Origin: Daucus carota subsp. sativus
Taxonomy: Eukaryota; Streptophyta; Magnoliopsida; Apiales; Apiaceae
NCBI RefSeq assembly: GCF_001625215.2
Contig: NC_030383.2
Location: forward strand, 11,420,779 to 11,484,778
Reading direction: 5' to 3'
DNA: 64,000 nt
A program made the translations under genes and the position numbers. Below, one piece after another: positions 1-11,010 of the stretch (within the stretch, counting starts at the first letter, position 1; each line of letters opens with the position of its first letter). The notes beneath the pieces were generated by a model that saw nothing but the letters and a program-made list of their open reading frames with translations, was not told the origin of the DNA and ran no database searches.

Positions 1-569
1 TCCAGTACTTGAGATCCGTACGTTTGATTATCTTAGTCTTAAACCAGACCTATACTGTGGGCTGGTGATTAAGTAAGTAATCAAATTGAGATTTAAACTA
101 AATAATTTGACGAGGAAGCTGCGAGGTCGTGGTCGAAGCATCCAGACAAGAGAGACAGGTCCAACAGTGTTAACACGTTGTTGTCATGCATGTCTTGTCC
201 CCCCTCCATTTGCTTTTTGGTCTTCTTATTTTTAAATATTCACACGAATACTAAATTAACGACAATATATTCCACTAGTCTTTAATGTATCTCTGAATAT
301 ATTGCCCAATTAGATTGCTCATCAATCCACCGCACGAGTTATGTTTATCTGTCACTTGGTGAAATGGTTGTGTTTTTCGTATAATAAATAAATTATAGGA
401 GTGTTAACACTCATCTGTTTCTGTAATAATAAAGGAACAAATTAACAATGTTTATTTCATGGAATAATTTATATCCGGTTCCCAGACAGCAATAGACCGG
501 GATCACTCAAGACAACGGTACTATCACCACGATTATAACAAAAATCTTCAATTTGCATATTTATTTGTA
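1..569. other. AT-rich intergenic DNA, nothing recognised
   Basis: No open frame longer than about 60 codons with a recognisable motif and no RNA gene is visible. The stretch ends where the first Helitron begins. Confidence 0.5.
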
Positions 570-1239
570 CTAGCCTTTAACCCGTGCAAAGCACGGACGC
601 GTATATAATTTTTAAATTATTAATTATTAATTATAATTTAAATCGTAACGTCATTTTATTAGTATTTTTGTATTAATGAATTGAATTTTAATTAAATTAT
701 ATTAACCAACTGATTATATCTTCTAACGGAAATTTAGTTTTCACAATTTATTATCTATCTATAAATATTTTTCTGATATTGATATGTGATAGTTTATTAT
801 TCAATTAATTTTAAATCAAAATTTTCATATATCATATATCTTCATATGTTATGTAATGGTTCATATTTGTAATGAAATATAACATGTTAGAGTTAAATTT
901 CGAGTAGAATACGTTATAATTAAAAAGTAGCGTTTTCAATTATTTATATGTATTTTAGAGAAAAGATATTCAAAATTGTATATTTATAATTAGTTATACA
1001 TTTATTTTTAAGTATTTTTTAATATTAATATATGTTATTAACAATAGTTTCACCTTTTTTCAACTAATTATAAATTATATTTAAAAGATATTAATATATA
1101 TCATGAGTGTTTTAGTATATGAAACTATTTAATAGATATCTACATGTTGCAGACTTTTAGTTTTAGAGGAGTGTACCAAACCAAAATTTTGTACGACTAC
1201 AAATTATACCCATGTTGGCTTTTTATAATATAGTATAGA
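570..1239 (-). mobile_element. Short non-autonomous Helitron, copy A
   Basis: Read on the minus strand, the element starts with TC at 1239 (TCTATACTATATTATAA), directly after an A. It ends with CTAG at 573-570, followed by a T. About 8 bases before the CTAG lies a hairpin built from CCGTGC / GCACGG (about 580-597). A 5' TC, a 3' hairpin followed by CTRR and insertion between A and T are the Helitron hallmarks. The first 70 bases closely match copy B at 9311. At about 670 bp with no open frame it is non-autonomous. Confidence 0.8.
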
Positions 1240-1619
1240 TTTACTTACATATTAAAGTTTTATTCATGTAACTAAGAAAAAGAAAGGAAAATAATAAACC
1301 TTGTAGCCTTTGTTGATGTTTGTTTTGTAAAAGATATCATTCCCTTTCATTTTTTTAATTTTAATTTTACCTAACATCACTCATGATCTATTCGACTATT
1401 CCTCATCCCTACCAGGTATTTCTGCCCTTTGATGATTCTTTTTCTATTTTCATTTATAATTAATTTTAGAATTCACTAAATTAAAAGTAATATGTAAAAT
1501 ATTTTTGAAAATCAAAAATAAATTTTAAATTAGTTTTTATAAACTAAAAATAATTTTGATATAATTTATAAGTCGAGGTATTTAAAACACTAACATTTTA
1601 AATAAAGATTGCATTTTAA

Positions 1620-2105
1620 TTTATAAGTAGACTAGTACAAAATGAAGATTGTATTTTTTTTAAAATTCATTTTCAACAATCCGATTGTACAAATGTTAAA
1701 TTCTCGTGACTTTTGTGATGCGAGAATTTTTTTCAAAAAATTCATAATTTATTTGATACTGTTAGTTAACAGTCAAATCGGTCAAAACTCCCAACTCAAG
1801 TGAGTAGACTAGTACGGAATGAAAATTGTATTTTCAAAAAAAATAATTCATTTATGACCTTTGTGAAGACATAATTTTTCCGAAAAAAGCAATTTATTTG
1901 ATGTCGTTAGTTTTTTTATTTGAACAGTCAAATCAGTCAACACTCTCAGCTCGGGTGAGCAGACTAGTACGGAATGAAGATTGTATTTTATAAATCTATT
2001 TTCAAAGATCCATCCGTACGGAGATGTTAAATTCTCGTGGCTTTTGTTATGCAATTTTTTTTTCAAATAAATCAGGATTTATTTGATACCATTAATTAAC
2101 AATTT
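1620..2105. repeat. Three-unit tandem repeat of about 160-180 bp
   Basis: The phrase GTAGACTAGTAC(A/G)(A/G)AATGAA begins near 1625, 1804 and 1961. It is followed each time by an ATTGTATTTT run, a 'ttctcgtgacttttgtgatg'-like phrase and TTATTTGATACC/TTATTTGATGTC. The units are diverged. Origin is unknown; they are not coding. Confidence 0.6.
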
Positions 2106-2211
2106 TTTAATTGACTATAATATATTGATCATTTAGAATCGACATTGTCTTTAATCGCCTAAATGTGTTTACTATTTCAAATTTTGTAATTATAATTGTC
2201 ATTATAACATA

Positions 2212-2467
2212 CTCCCTCCATTCCATTTTAAGTGTCATGTTTGACTTTTGAATGGTCAAATTGACCAAATTTTGACTGAGATTTACACATATAATATAAT
2301 TTTTAAAAGTTAAAAAAAATATGTCATTATAAAGTACATACAATATACTATAAAATGTAATTTTTAGATTTTTAAAATAATAACAAATTTTTTTTATGTT
2401 TGGTCAAAAATTAGTCAATTTGACCGTTTAAAGTCAAAACAAGAGACTTAAAATGGGATGGAGGGAG
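2212..2467. mobile_element. Stowaway-type MITE (Tc1/Mariner derived)
   Basis: The left end reads CTCCCTCCATTCCATTTTAA; the right end is its inverted match (TTAAAATGGGATGGAGGGAG). Both ends are flanked by TA, the usual Stowaway target duplication. The element is 256 bp and AT-rich, with inner inverted TTGACC/GGTCAA blocks and no coding capacity. Confidence 0.85.
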
Positions 2468-2490
2468 TATATATAAACCGCTAATAGTTA

Positions 2491-2725
2491 CTCCTCCGTC
2501 TAATTCAATTGTATACGTTATTTTTTGGCACTTTTTTAAAACTCGTTTAAAGTATAGTTTCATAATATTTTTTTTAATTTTTTTCTTTGAATAAAATTTT
2601 AATTTTTAAACTTTTATTCAAAAAAGTAGAATTTTAAAAAATATTATAGAATTATATTTTATACTTTTTAGAAGTCTCGAAATGCGTGCAAACAGTGAAC
2701 GTATGCTACCAGGGACCGAAGGGAG
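2491..2725. mobile_element. Diverged Stowaway-like MITE
   Basis: TA flanks both sides. The ends CTCCTCCGTC and the complement of CCGAAGGGAG are weakly matched. The interior contains long inverted AT-rich arms (TATAGTTTCATAATATT against AATATTATAGAATTATA). A related but broken piece lies near 20505-20660. It sits only 23 bp from the preceding MITE. Confidence 0.5.
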
Positions 2726-4093
2726 TAGTAATTCTCGTAAAACAGATAATGTTGCGGATGATTTTCAAGGAACTTTATTCAAACATCATGGGTGGTTATT
2801 TCTCAAAATTAATAAATTAATTTTAAAATTTTTATAAGACCGGTATGAATATATGATAGATGAAAATCACATAGATCAAACTGAATTGGACTTGTATTAG
2901 AAAAGTAAGAAATGAAAGTCGACTTCATAAATGATAACGAGAATTATTTTTTGGTTCATTGAAAAGTAAAGTTAATTTAATAAAATTGCGGAGTCCTCGT
3001 ACACAAATAAATTTTGTATATTCTTGTTCTTGTCCGGTAATATCTTCAGTTTTTTGATCGATCGTTTTTAGACAACTGATCCTCTACTATAAAATGATGA
3101 GTGTTCTTTAAAACTATGACAATAAAAACTGATATATTATGTTGCCTCATCTCTTTTTTCAAATAAAGAATCTAGAAGGAAATATATGTTGATTAAACGA
3201 AATATTCGAATCACTGCAAGTCTTAAATATATCACCTACTACCATTTATACGGATATCACCTACTACTACCATTTATACGGACGGGGGAGTAATTAGTAT
3301 CTGTTTGAGGGAAATTGATGGCGCAAACGGCGGTACAATGACCTGGATTTGTCTACCTCCTCTAGGTACACATAAATGGTCAACCAAACAAGAGTATATA
3401 AATCCTCATGCTCTGATGCTCTACAATTATTACGCTCGTGCATGTCTCTTTAAATATTCATTCTCGACCGACTTGAATATTTATTTTTACCAGCTAGTTC
3501 GATACCAAACCAGCGTGTACAGTGGCGGATATAGTGCATAGGGTCTCCTCATGCAAGAGCGCAGAGTTGTTTAAGCAAACAATACTTGCAACTTGCAACA
3601 ATGCAACAATGCAACATATAACACTTCAAGTATGCAAATAGTTTGGCGCATGTAAAACCAAACCGGAACTGAAAAATCGAACCTCAGGTTAACATTCGTG
3701 CGAGAAACTTGATTATAGTTACCTGGCCTGCGCAACTCTGGTACCATGTCAACTGATCAGTTCTCTTAAAACCTCGAGGTGTTGGGTATCAGGATATATT
3801 ATATTGTAATATTAACGGTTGTATATTGATGACTTGGGACCAGCAGCATGTTCCTGATCATGAGAACTGGCCACATAGGTGCAAAAGGGAGACTGTAATT
3901 GTAATGATCAGGCTTGTCTTCGCAAAACTTAGGCTCCAGTCTGAAACAAGATTTATCAGAGCTATCTTATCCTTTGAAGGGTTTCGACTTCAAAGTGAAA
4001 AAGGAATATGCTTCTCAGTGGAGTGAAATAAGATACCATTCCAAGTATATCTGTGCACCCTCAACATTGGCTATTTCATTCACCAGTTCTGCA
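2726..4093. other. Intergenic, no recognised gene
   Basis: Short open frames are present near 3305-3541 and 3826-4026, but neither has a recognisable domain, splice extension or codon signal. I see nothing else here. Confidence 0.4.
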
Positions 4094-4101
4094 GATGACT
4101 G
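4094..4101. repeat. Left 8-bp target duplication of hAT element
   Basis: GATGACTG here is repeated exactly at 5178-5185 on the other side of the element. Eight-base duplications are typical of hAT insertions. Confidence 0.8.
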
Positions 4102-5177
4102 CAGGGCCGTCTTAAACATTTCAGGAGCCCTGTGCTATATAAAAAAATGTGGCCCCATAATAAAGTTTTTGTACAAAACCAACTTAATGCTAACTTTTTA
4201 TTTAAAGAGTGTCATTCTTCGAACACTCTTTGAAGCAAAATCATCAATCAAGTCTTCGTATTCTACAGTCTCCAAAATGTCGTTCTCAATTGCAATTAGC
4301 GCCAATCCGTTGAGTCGATCTTGAAGCATTGTGGATCGCAAATAAGACTTCAACAACTTCAATTTATTAAGAGATCGTCTTTGAGATTCAACTAATGCTT
4401 CGGCTCTTTTCTTTTTCATGCGCTTTTCGTGCCCAGAATCATATTTTCTAATTTTAGGAGGCATAATTAAAAATATCCACACAAACAAGTAAAAAACAAG
4501 CAAAAACCAGGCAAATAAAATATTATTAAAAATCAAATGGAATAGAAAAACCCGAGAGAAAAAGCCCGAGAGAAGTTCATGAGTCTGGCTCTGGATACTT
4601 AGTTCACGAGTCCACTGATAAAAACCAAGGCCTGCCAAAACAAAATTAGAACATTAGAATCTCAAAATAAAAGAATAACTAATTAAACTAAAACAAATTA
4701 AAAGGACAGCTCTTCAACCAAACTTGTAACAATAACCTAAATTCCACCAGACTCTCCAGACCACCACTTTGAGGCTCAACTCAGTAAAATCAAGTATGCT
4801 ATCTAATCTTTCTGAATAAGCTGTAAGCAAAAGATAAGAGTAAAATATGAGTCACAAATTGAGATATGCAATTTGAGATCAAGAGAGAATATATAGAACA
4901 ATTTTTTACCGTTGAAATTGAAGTTAATAGCCATGGGTAATTGAAGCCGGAAGATTGATTCAAGCAATAAAAGTGTAGAATTTGATATATAGATACACCC
5001 TGCCGATGTAGTCTCCGTAATGACAGCGTGAGTTTCGAAGACAGAGTTTTGACGAGGCTTGTTTTTTTAGGTGATATAATGTGTATATATGTATAATGGG
5101 CCAGATATATTTGGGGGCCCTAGAAATTTGGGGCCCTGTTCTATTGGGATGTTTGCACACCCTTATAGCCGGGGCTG
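4102..5177 (-). mobile_element. Non-autonomous, internally deleted hAT transposon
   Basis: The element runs from CAGGGCCGTC at the left to GGCTATAAGGG-type complement (ending CCGGGGCTG) at the right. It is bounded by the perfect 8-bp duplication GATGACTG. The terminal inverted repeats are short and imperfect (CAG..CCG on both ends), followed by subterminal GGGCCC-rich segments at 4105-4160 and 5100-5150. At 1076 bp it is far too small for a full transposase. The only remnant is the fused N- and C-terminal piece at 4198-4464. Confidence 0.8.
4198..4464 (-). pseudogene. Remnant hAT transposase: N-terminus joined to C-terminus
   Basis: An 88-residue open frame starts MPPKIRKYDSG. This is the start typical of plant TTF-type (MYM-like) zinc-finger hAT transposases, followed by the usual lysine-rich stretch. 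After about 35 residues it passes directly into LKSYLRSTM.QDRLNGLALI and a terminal DDFASKSVRR block, which is the C-terminal hAT dimerisation region of the same family. The zinc finger, the catalytic RNase H-like core and everything between, normally several hundred residues, are missing. It cannot be an active transposase. It is best explained as an internal deletion that kept frame. Whether the small fusion peptide is expressed is unknown. Family memory is the only basis; no alignment was run. Confidence 0.75.
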
Positions 5178-5487
5178 GATGACTGGATATATAAGAACAA
5201 ATTGAACATCGGCTCCCGTTAATTGTTCTAAATCTGGTTCTACAGAATTTTCAAAGAAAATTATTACCACAGCTATGTTCCTAGGTGAAGCAACAACTAG
5301 TGACCTGACCAAAGTCTCGGTTCATCAAATTTAGGGTCATTCCTAATTTATAAAAAACACTGCAAATAGGATTAACATTTAGGCTATATATTTCTTATAT
5401 AACATTTGAAGAAGGAACAAAAATAAATTCTAAACAAGTGTACCAAAGTTCTAAACTCCATGTCTGCAACCCCGCAGAAGTCCATGT

Positions 5488-5640
5488 TTTCAGCTTCTTC
5501 GTCACAAGAATCCAGTTCATGGTTAGATATGCCATCATCCTCATCAAGACCACTCAATGATAAACCTCCACTTTCATAACCGTAGTCGTTTTCTGATGTA
5601 TCATTGTTTTCTGGACAGATTTTCTTTGATCTGTTGAAGA
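5488..5640 (-). pseudogene. Broken duplicate of the CRM-domain gene 3' end
   Basis: This block is a close match, in the same orientation, to the last coding part of the CRM gene at about 14670-14870. Shared phrases include CAAGAATCCAGTTCATG, GATATGCCATCATCCTC and GTAGTCGTTTTCTGATG. About 60 bases present in the intact gene are missing near 5618, after which the match resumes at TTCTTTGA. Only the acidic C-terminal tail is represented, with no CRM domain, and frame-breaking changes are present. It lies 200 bp upstream of the NAC gene on the opposite strand. Confidence 0.8.
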
Positions 5641-5847
5641 GATATGATTAGAAAAGCAAGCGGATAATTATGTAATATAAATCAACAGAAGATCAAGAAA
5701 ACTTACTGTAAAGTTCACAAGGTTTCCTGTGATTATAAATTCTAACCCTACTAGGAGTAGATGAACTTATGATTATATACACAACAATATCATCATCAAA
5801 AAGTCTTCATCTCTCATTCATTCTTTGTTTTTTGTAAAATTTATGCA

Positions 5848-6609
5848 ATGGAACAAGAAGCAGAGCACAGTGCGAAAGTAAAACCCGGATTTCACTTTCA
5901 CCCAACTGCGTTGGAACTAATAGTTCATTATCTCCAAACCAAGGTTCTTGGAGTATCGTATCATCAAGGTATTATCAATGAGCATGTCGATCTTTATCGC
6001 GACGTTACTCCGGAACAACTAAAAGGTTTTTTTTTAAATTACTACGTGTATACGTAGATGTAGATCAATTCATAATAAGATTTATGTACTAGAATTGATG
6101 AGCTTATTAAGCTGTAAATATATATAAATGCAGGTGATGCAATTATTCATAGGAACGAATACATGTATTTCTTCTCTCAAGTAGCAAAGAAACATGTGAA
6201 TGGAAAGAAGTGTAGCAGAGTTGTGGTTGATGACCAAGGAACTTCACTAGGTTACTGGAAGGCCTCCCAGAAGGGCGCTGAAATCCTAGGGGCCAACGGA
6301 GTTGCCATCGGACTTGAGACGCGGCTAGTTTTTTACACTGCAGATGGTCGAAAGACCGCATGGCTTATGATTGAATATAAGCTTGCAGACAATCCATATC
6401 ACAAGGTATTCTTCAAGTTTAAGATTACCCTACACTTCTAGTTTAGTTACAGGAATTGAATGCTTTTAAGATCAGCATGATGGTTAATACAGTCTTCTTT
6501 TTCCGATATTCCTTCAACACAGATGGATAGAGAATGGACGATCTGTAAAGTGTACGAAGGTGGTCGAACTAGTCATGAAGAAGATGCTGAAGGAATCCTG
6601 GAACATTAG
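5848..6609 (+). CDS. Short NAC-domain transcription factor-like protein
   Basis: Three exons, 5848-6025, 6134-6405 and 6523-6609, join in frame with GT-AG borders and give 178 residues. The order follows NAC subdomains A to E. KPGFHFHPTALELIVHYL matches the usual PGFRFHPTDEEL start but has lost the acidic DEE. Exon 2 holds the YFFS..AKKHVNGKK, GYWKAS and LVFYTADGRKTAWLMIEYKL blocks. Exon 3 supplies the closing W.ICKVYE motif. NAC proteins bind DNA and act in the nucleus as dimers. This one ends 20 residues after the NAC domain, so it lacks the usual activation tail. The ATG at 5848 is the first in frame. It could be a working small NAC that competes for partners, or a decaying copy; the intact frame and splice sites favour a working gene. 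Confidence 0.8.
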
Positions 6610-8089
6610 AATTTGATATGCTTTTACTGCTAGTTCTTGTACCAGTTCCATGAATTATGCTGATCTTTATTAGTGTCCTTCTGTAACTGTGGGGTGTTTC
6701 GATAGTTTGACGATAGTTTGAGAAGCCGGATAGTCCAGATCAATTTACAATCCAACAACGTATCCAGATCAATTTACAACCCAACAGCGTTAACCGATCT
6801 CATTAATTATGAACACAAACTCTATTGAGATTTTCCCCCATGTAACACAAACTATACTGAGGTTTAAAATTTGTGTAGTTTTAAATGACAGTAGTTTCAA
6901 GTTGAGGATTCTAAGTTACATCTGCTATATTCGTGTAATCTGAAGGCCGATCAGCATTTTTAATATAATTTAAATAAAAAATTCCATATAGCCCTTTATA
7001 TGTCTTTATGCAACAAGAAAAATTACCTTAAAAAGGATGTTCTCTCAGTTTACCAACAAGTTCTACTAGTGCTAGTAAATGCAGAAAGGATGTTAGGCAT
7101 GTTCTAAAATTAAAAAATTACAAAAAAATGCCACAGAGCAGGCAGCCACATAGGACTATAGGAGAAGTAGCTCTAGATCTTAAAGTCTTTTGCATAAGAA
7201 TTGATGATTTATCCACTATTCTACGAAGACCCAGTTTCATTAATTTGCTTTGAGTTTAAGATGTGTTGAGGTTCCATGAAGAGTGCATTATTTGATGTAA
7301 ATGGGCTCAAGAATCTCATAAATTTAGTTGTGAATTAAAAGAAAAACATCACACATTTCAACCACATGCCATAAATCACGCTAAACAAGTTATTCCAACT
7401 ATAGCTGCAAATGATCAGATCGCTCTCCTCTCCCTCTGGTACACAAAGACTGTTGCAGAGGTTCACATTACAGTCTTCACCCGGTGACATTCTGTTGATA
7501 CGTACAAAAATGTTATTACACCTTGCAAAGGTTCGCATTGATAAATCTTGCAACAATTGAACAAAACATACAGACAACCAAAACTTCATGATAAATAACA
7601 TCTTATACAGAACTAATCAGCAGTTCGCAGGCCATCAAAGAAATGATAATGACATATAAGAAGTAAATAGGAACATCTGGATAAAAACATAAGTAATTTG
7701 ATGTGACACGAATCAGCCCGACATAACAAAATCCAGAACATCGGTTCAAATTAGCATTGAGATTGATAGTACCTGCTACCATAAGTACCCGCTAACGACC
7801 ATCTAAGCAATGGATCACGAGAACTATGCCCGCCACCCGGTGACATGACTAGAACGCTTGAGAGCATGTGCCTATTAGCAACGGAGGTTATGTTACAGCA
7901 TGTATCAATATGTACTATAAATAGATATGAATCACTACACACCAACACAAACAATACTCTGAACTACAACATAAGTATCTGCTTTTTACTATTGTAAGAT
8001 TTGCACAAAACAGAGTAAATTAAACGATCAAGTCACACATACTCTTTTGACAGTATTCATGATCAAGGCAAAAAATCCTAAAACACATC
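6610..8089. other. Intergenic, no recognised gene
   Basis: The open frames at 7335-7601 and 7751-7954 (minus) show no known motif or convincing splice partners. The phrase ACCCGGTGACAT occurs at about 7478 and 7835, but the surroundings do not match. Nothing else is evident. Confidence 0.4.
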
Positions 8090-8640
8090 CTAAGTATCTT
8101 ATTCTCGTCTAACTCACTATACTAAGTTTAAAGAGTGGGGGGCAATGGTAGTACCCGCTTCCGCAGGGTCTTTTACCTGCCTCCGCAGAATTAACCTCTA
8201 AAAGACTCCCTCAGTATCTTATACTCCTCCAACTCACTAAAGTAAGTTCAAGAAGTGGGGGGCAATGATAGTACCCACTTTACACTCCCCGTTGTCACCA
8301 ATCGGGCCTCCCCGCAGACAGCCAAGAAGCCAACAGACAACGGGTGTTCCCGTCATCCAGCAGCAAGGATCTCCTATAAATAACTAAAATAAGAGACTTA
8401 GGTGAGAGGTCGAGGTAAGTTCATCTTCACTAACAACATTTTATCATAAGTTCATAAAAATACATCCAACTGATTATCACACCGGAGGGGCTTGACGGCC
8501 ACCACCCCCGGTCGAGCCTTGTTTTGCAGGACTCCCTCCCGGTTCTTTCCACCACTTCTCGGCGTCAAGACAGTGAAGTCGAGGTCAACAGAAAAAGACG
8601 ATTTTGGCCTTATCAGAGATATATATGGTTTCCTCTGGAA
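8090..8640 (+). mobile_element. LTR-like block, possible solo LTR
   Basis: The block is more GC-rich than its surroundings. It begins with a 65-bp segment (8091-8155) repeated at 8211-8275, each ending in the purine run AGTGGGGGGCAATG, which resembles a polypurine tract. Further on are a TATA-like CTATAAATAA at about 8372 and a GC-rich tail (CACACCGGAGGGGCTTGACG at about 8480). This order resembles the LTR of plant Ty3/gypsy elements. I could not fix TG...CA ends or a 5-bp target duplication, and no internal coding region is next to it. Confidence 0.4.
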
Positions 8641-9310
8641 TGAAAACACAATTTAAAAAGGAATCTAGGTGCAAGGAAAAAGATGTACTGTACCAGTGGA
8701 AAGAAAAAAATAAATAAGCTAGCACCACCACCGAAGGTTCAATAAATATATTTAAAAAAATAAATTAGGGACACAACATATTGGAAATTATACCAGATAA
8801 TGCGATGATTAAAAAAAAAAAAGATGTACAGCAAGAGAGCTAAACTGCTGAATGGCCAAGCTAGTGAAAAAATATAGAACAAGGGAAATGTGTGGAGGTC
8901 AGATGTGGTGATGACACAAGTATGCTGTTCGACTTGATTTGTGAAGCCTCAGATACGCAAGAAATTGGGATTTAAAGATGTGGGAAAAAAAAAAGGAAGT
9001 CTTTGTCTGTTACCTGTCTTCAAAAAGATGGTGAATTTTAATCAATTGCAATGACATGCAGGTGACATAGAGAAGGAAAATCTGAAAACAGCGAAAGGTT
9101 TAACTTGGCAGAATGAACTGCTTTCATCTACAAAATACCTGGAGGTGAATCATACATGGTTAGAAGGATCTTGAAGTCTACTTTTTATTAAAAATACGGT
9201 TTGTGAAAAGAAATTTTCTACAGAGGTGCAATTTTACTAAAGGGGTGTCCAGCTGTCCAGATTGGTTAAAAATCATTGAATTGACATGATCTATGTGCAA
9301 TTTTGTTGAA

Positions 9311-9961
9311 TCTATACTATACTATACTATAATAAGCCAACATGAGTATAATTTGTAGTCCATTTTTTGGTTTGGTACTCTGCTTTTGGTACTACAAATC
9401 TACAAATGTGGAGTTTATTAATCCTACATTATTAAACAGTTTCAAATACTAAAAACACTCAAAATTATAATGATGTTATAAATAAAATTATAAATAATAA
9501 TTTTGAATATCTTCTTTTAACAATAACTTTATATAACTCTTTTTAACTTTAACGTGTTTTATATCAATATAAACACCAAACATTACATAACGTATTCTAA
9601 CTCTAATCTTAAAAAAATCGAGATTACAGAATTATGTTGAAATTCGATTGATTAAATTACTGAATCTTTCAAATATATTACAAGATCATTTATGTTTGGA
9701 AAAGATTTGAATTTTCTGATATTTTTTTAATTTTTAAATCTACATGTACTAAATTCGGATTAAAATGTATTATATATATATTTGTTAGGGTTTGTCCATT
9801 TTCAAGTAATTGGGAGAAAATATAGTCAGTCGAATAATATAATTTAATTAAATTCAATCTATTAATATTAAAATATTAATAAAATGATGTTAAAATTTAA
9901 ATTATAAATAATAAATTACGAACTATATACCCACCCGTGCTTCGCACGGGTTAAAGGCTAG
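9311..9961 (+). mobile_element. Short non-autonomous Helitron, copy B
   Basis: The element starts at TCTATACTATACTATAC, just after an A, and ends at CTAG (9958-9961), just before a T. The 3' hairpin ACCCGTGC-TTC-GCACGGGT lies at 9933-9951, seven bases before CTAG. The length is 651 bp with no open frame. The first 70 bases and the last 35 match copy A in the opposite orientation. This is the cleanest Helitron in the window. Confidence 0.85.
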
Positions 9962-11010
9962 TATAAATAAAATCGTAAAATGGAATGACTTAAGGTGAAA
10001 TACAACTGAACGAATTGCAGGCTTGTAGAGAACCAATAATTTGTTATATCAAACACAACTTCACATTTCTACTAATAGAAGAGTTTTGGGATCAAGTGTT
10101 AATCTACAAATCCTTGTTCCTCGTCATCTTATTTCTATCTGCAGAAGTGTTACTCTTCCTCTCACTAACCTTTTTGGATTTCTTACATAGTTCCTCATAT
10201 TGTTGCAACTATAGCAACAACATGGAACTCGAGCAAGGGAGATGCACAAGAATCCTGGCAAGCTCACATGTTTGACGGTGTGCGTGGATGCACAAGAATA
10301 AGGTTATACTCCATACATATCACAATATGACAGGACTAAAATGGTTGCTGTCAGTGCCAAAATTAGGTAACCTAGTCACCTATATGTCAAATGGAATTAC
10401 AATAAAAAAAGCAAGAGTCGTGGAACTAAATAGATCCTACGAGTAAAGACTGATAGAGATACTAATCACCCAAATTGAACATATATAATCAACGCTCCAG
10501 CAAATTGAACAAATAATGGAACTAGATATATAAATTAACCACCAAAAAAATAATCAAAACGTGACATATATACACACATAAATAAACAGTCCTACATATA
10601 TGTACAATACCTTGAGCAGAGTAAAGTATCCAATCGCTAATGAAGAGCAGAGCATGTGAATCCGTTAGATACAAACAACATACACCAATCTCACTGAAGA
10701 CATCCTATTTTTCCTTCCCCGGAGATAAATCATCAAATCTATCACCGCACTGAAGCTTGAGAGTAATGATGATCATATGACTAGTGATATGATCAGAGAA
10801 ATCTGAAACAAAAAAAAAAACATTTCCCTCTGAACTGTAAATTTTTATAACATTTAATTTATATAGAAAGCAACAAAATATTTGATGAACTATTCAATAT
10901 TTTCTTTATTGTTTTGTCATTTCTCTTTTTCCTCATTACACAAAGCTAACTGTACATCATTCCTGAAATCTGCTTTTCACACAAAAAGTAAGAATCAAAC
11001 ACAATGAACC
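9962..11010. other. Intergenic, no recognised gene
   Basis: An 86-codon open frame at 10015-10275 has a hydrophobic middle but no ATG-context, domain or splice support. I regard it as chance. Confidence 0.4.

Noticed and set aside
7478-7850. Repeated ACCCGGTGACAT phrase
   Set aside because: Only about 12 bases match between the two sites and the flanks differ, so it is most likely chance.
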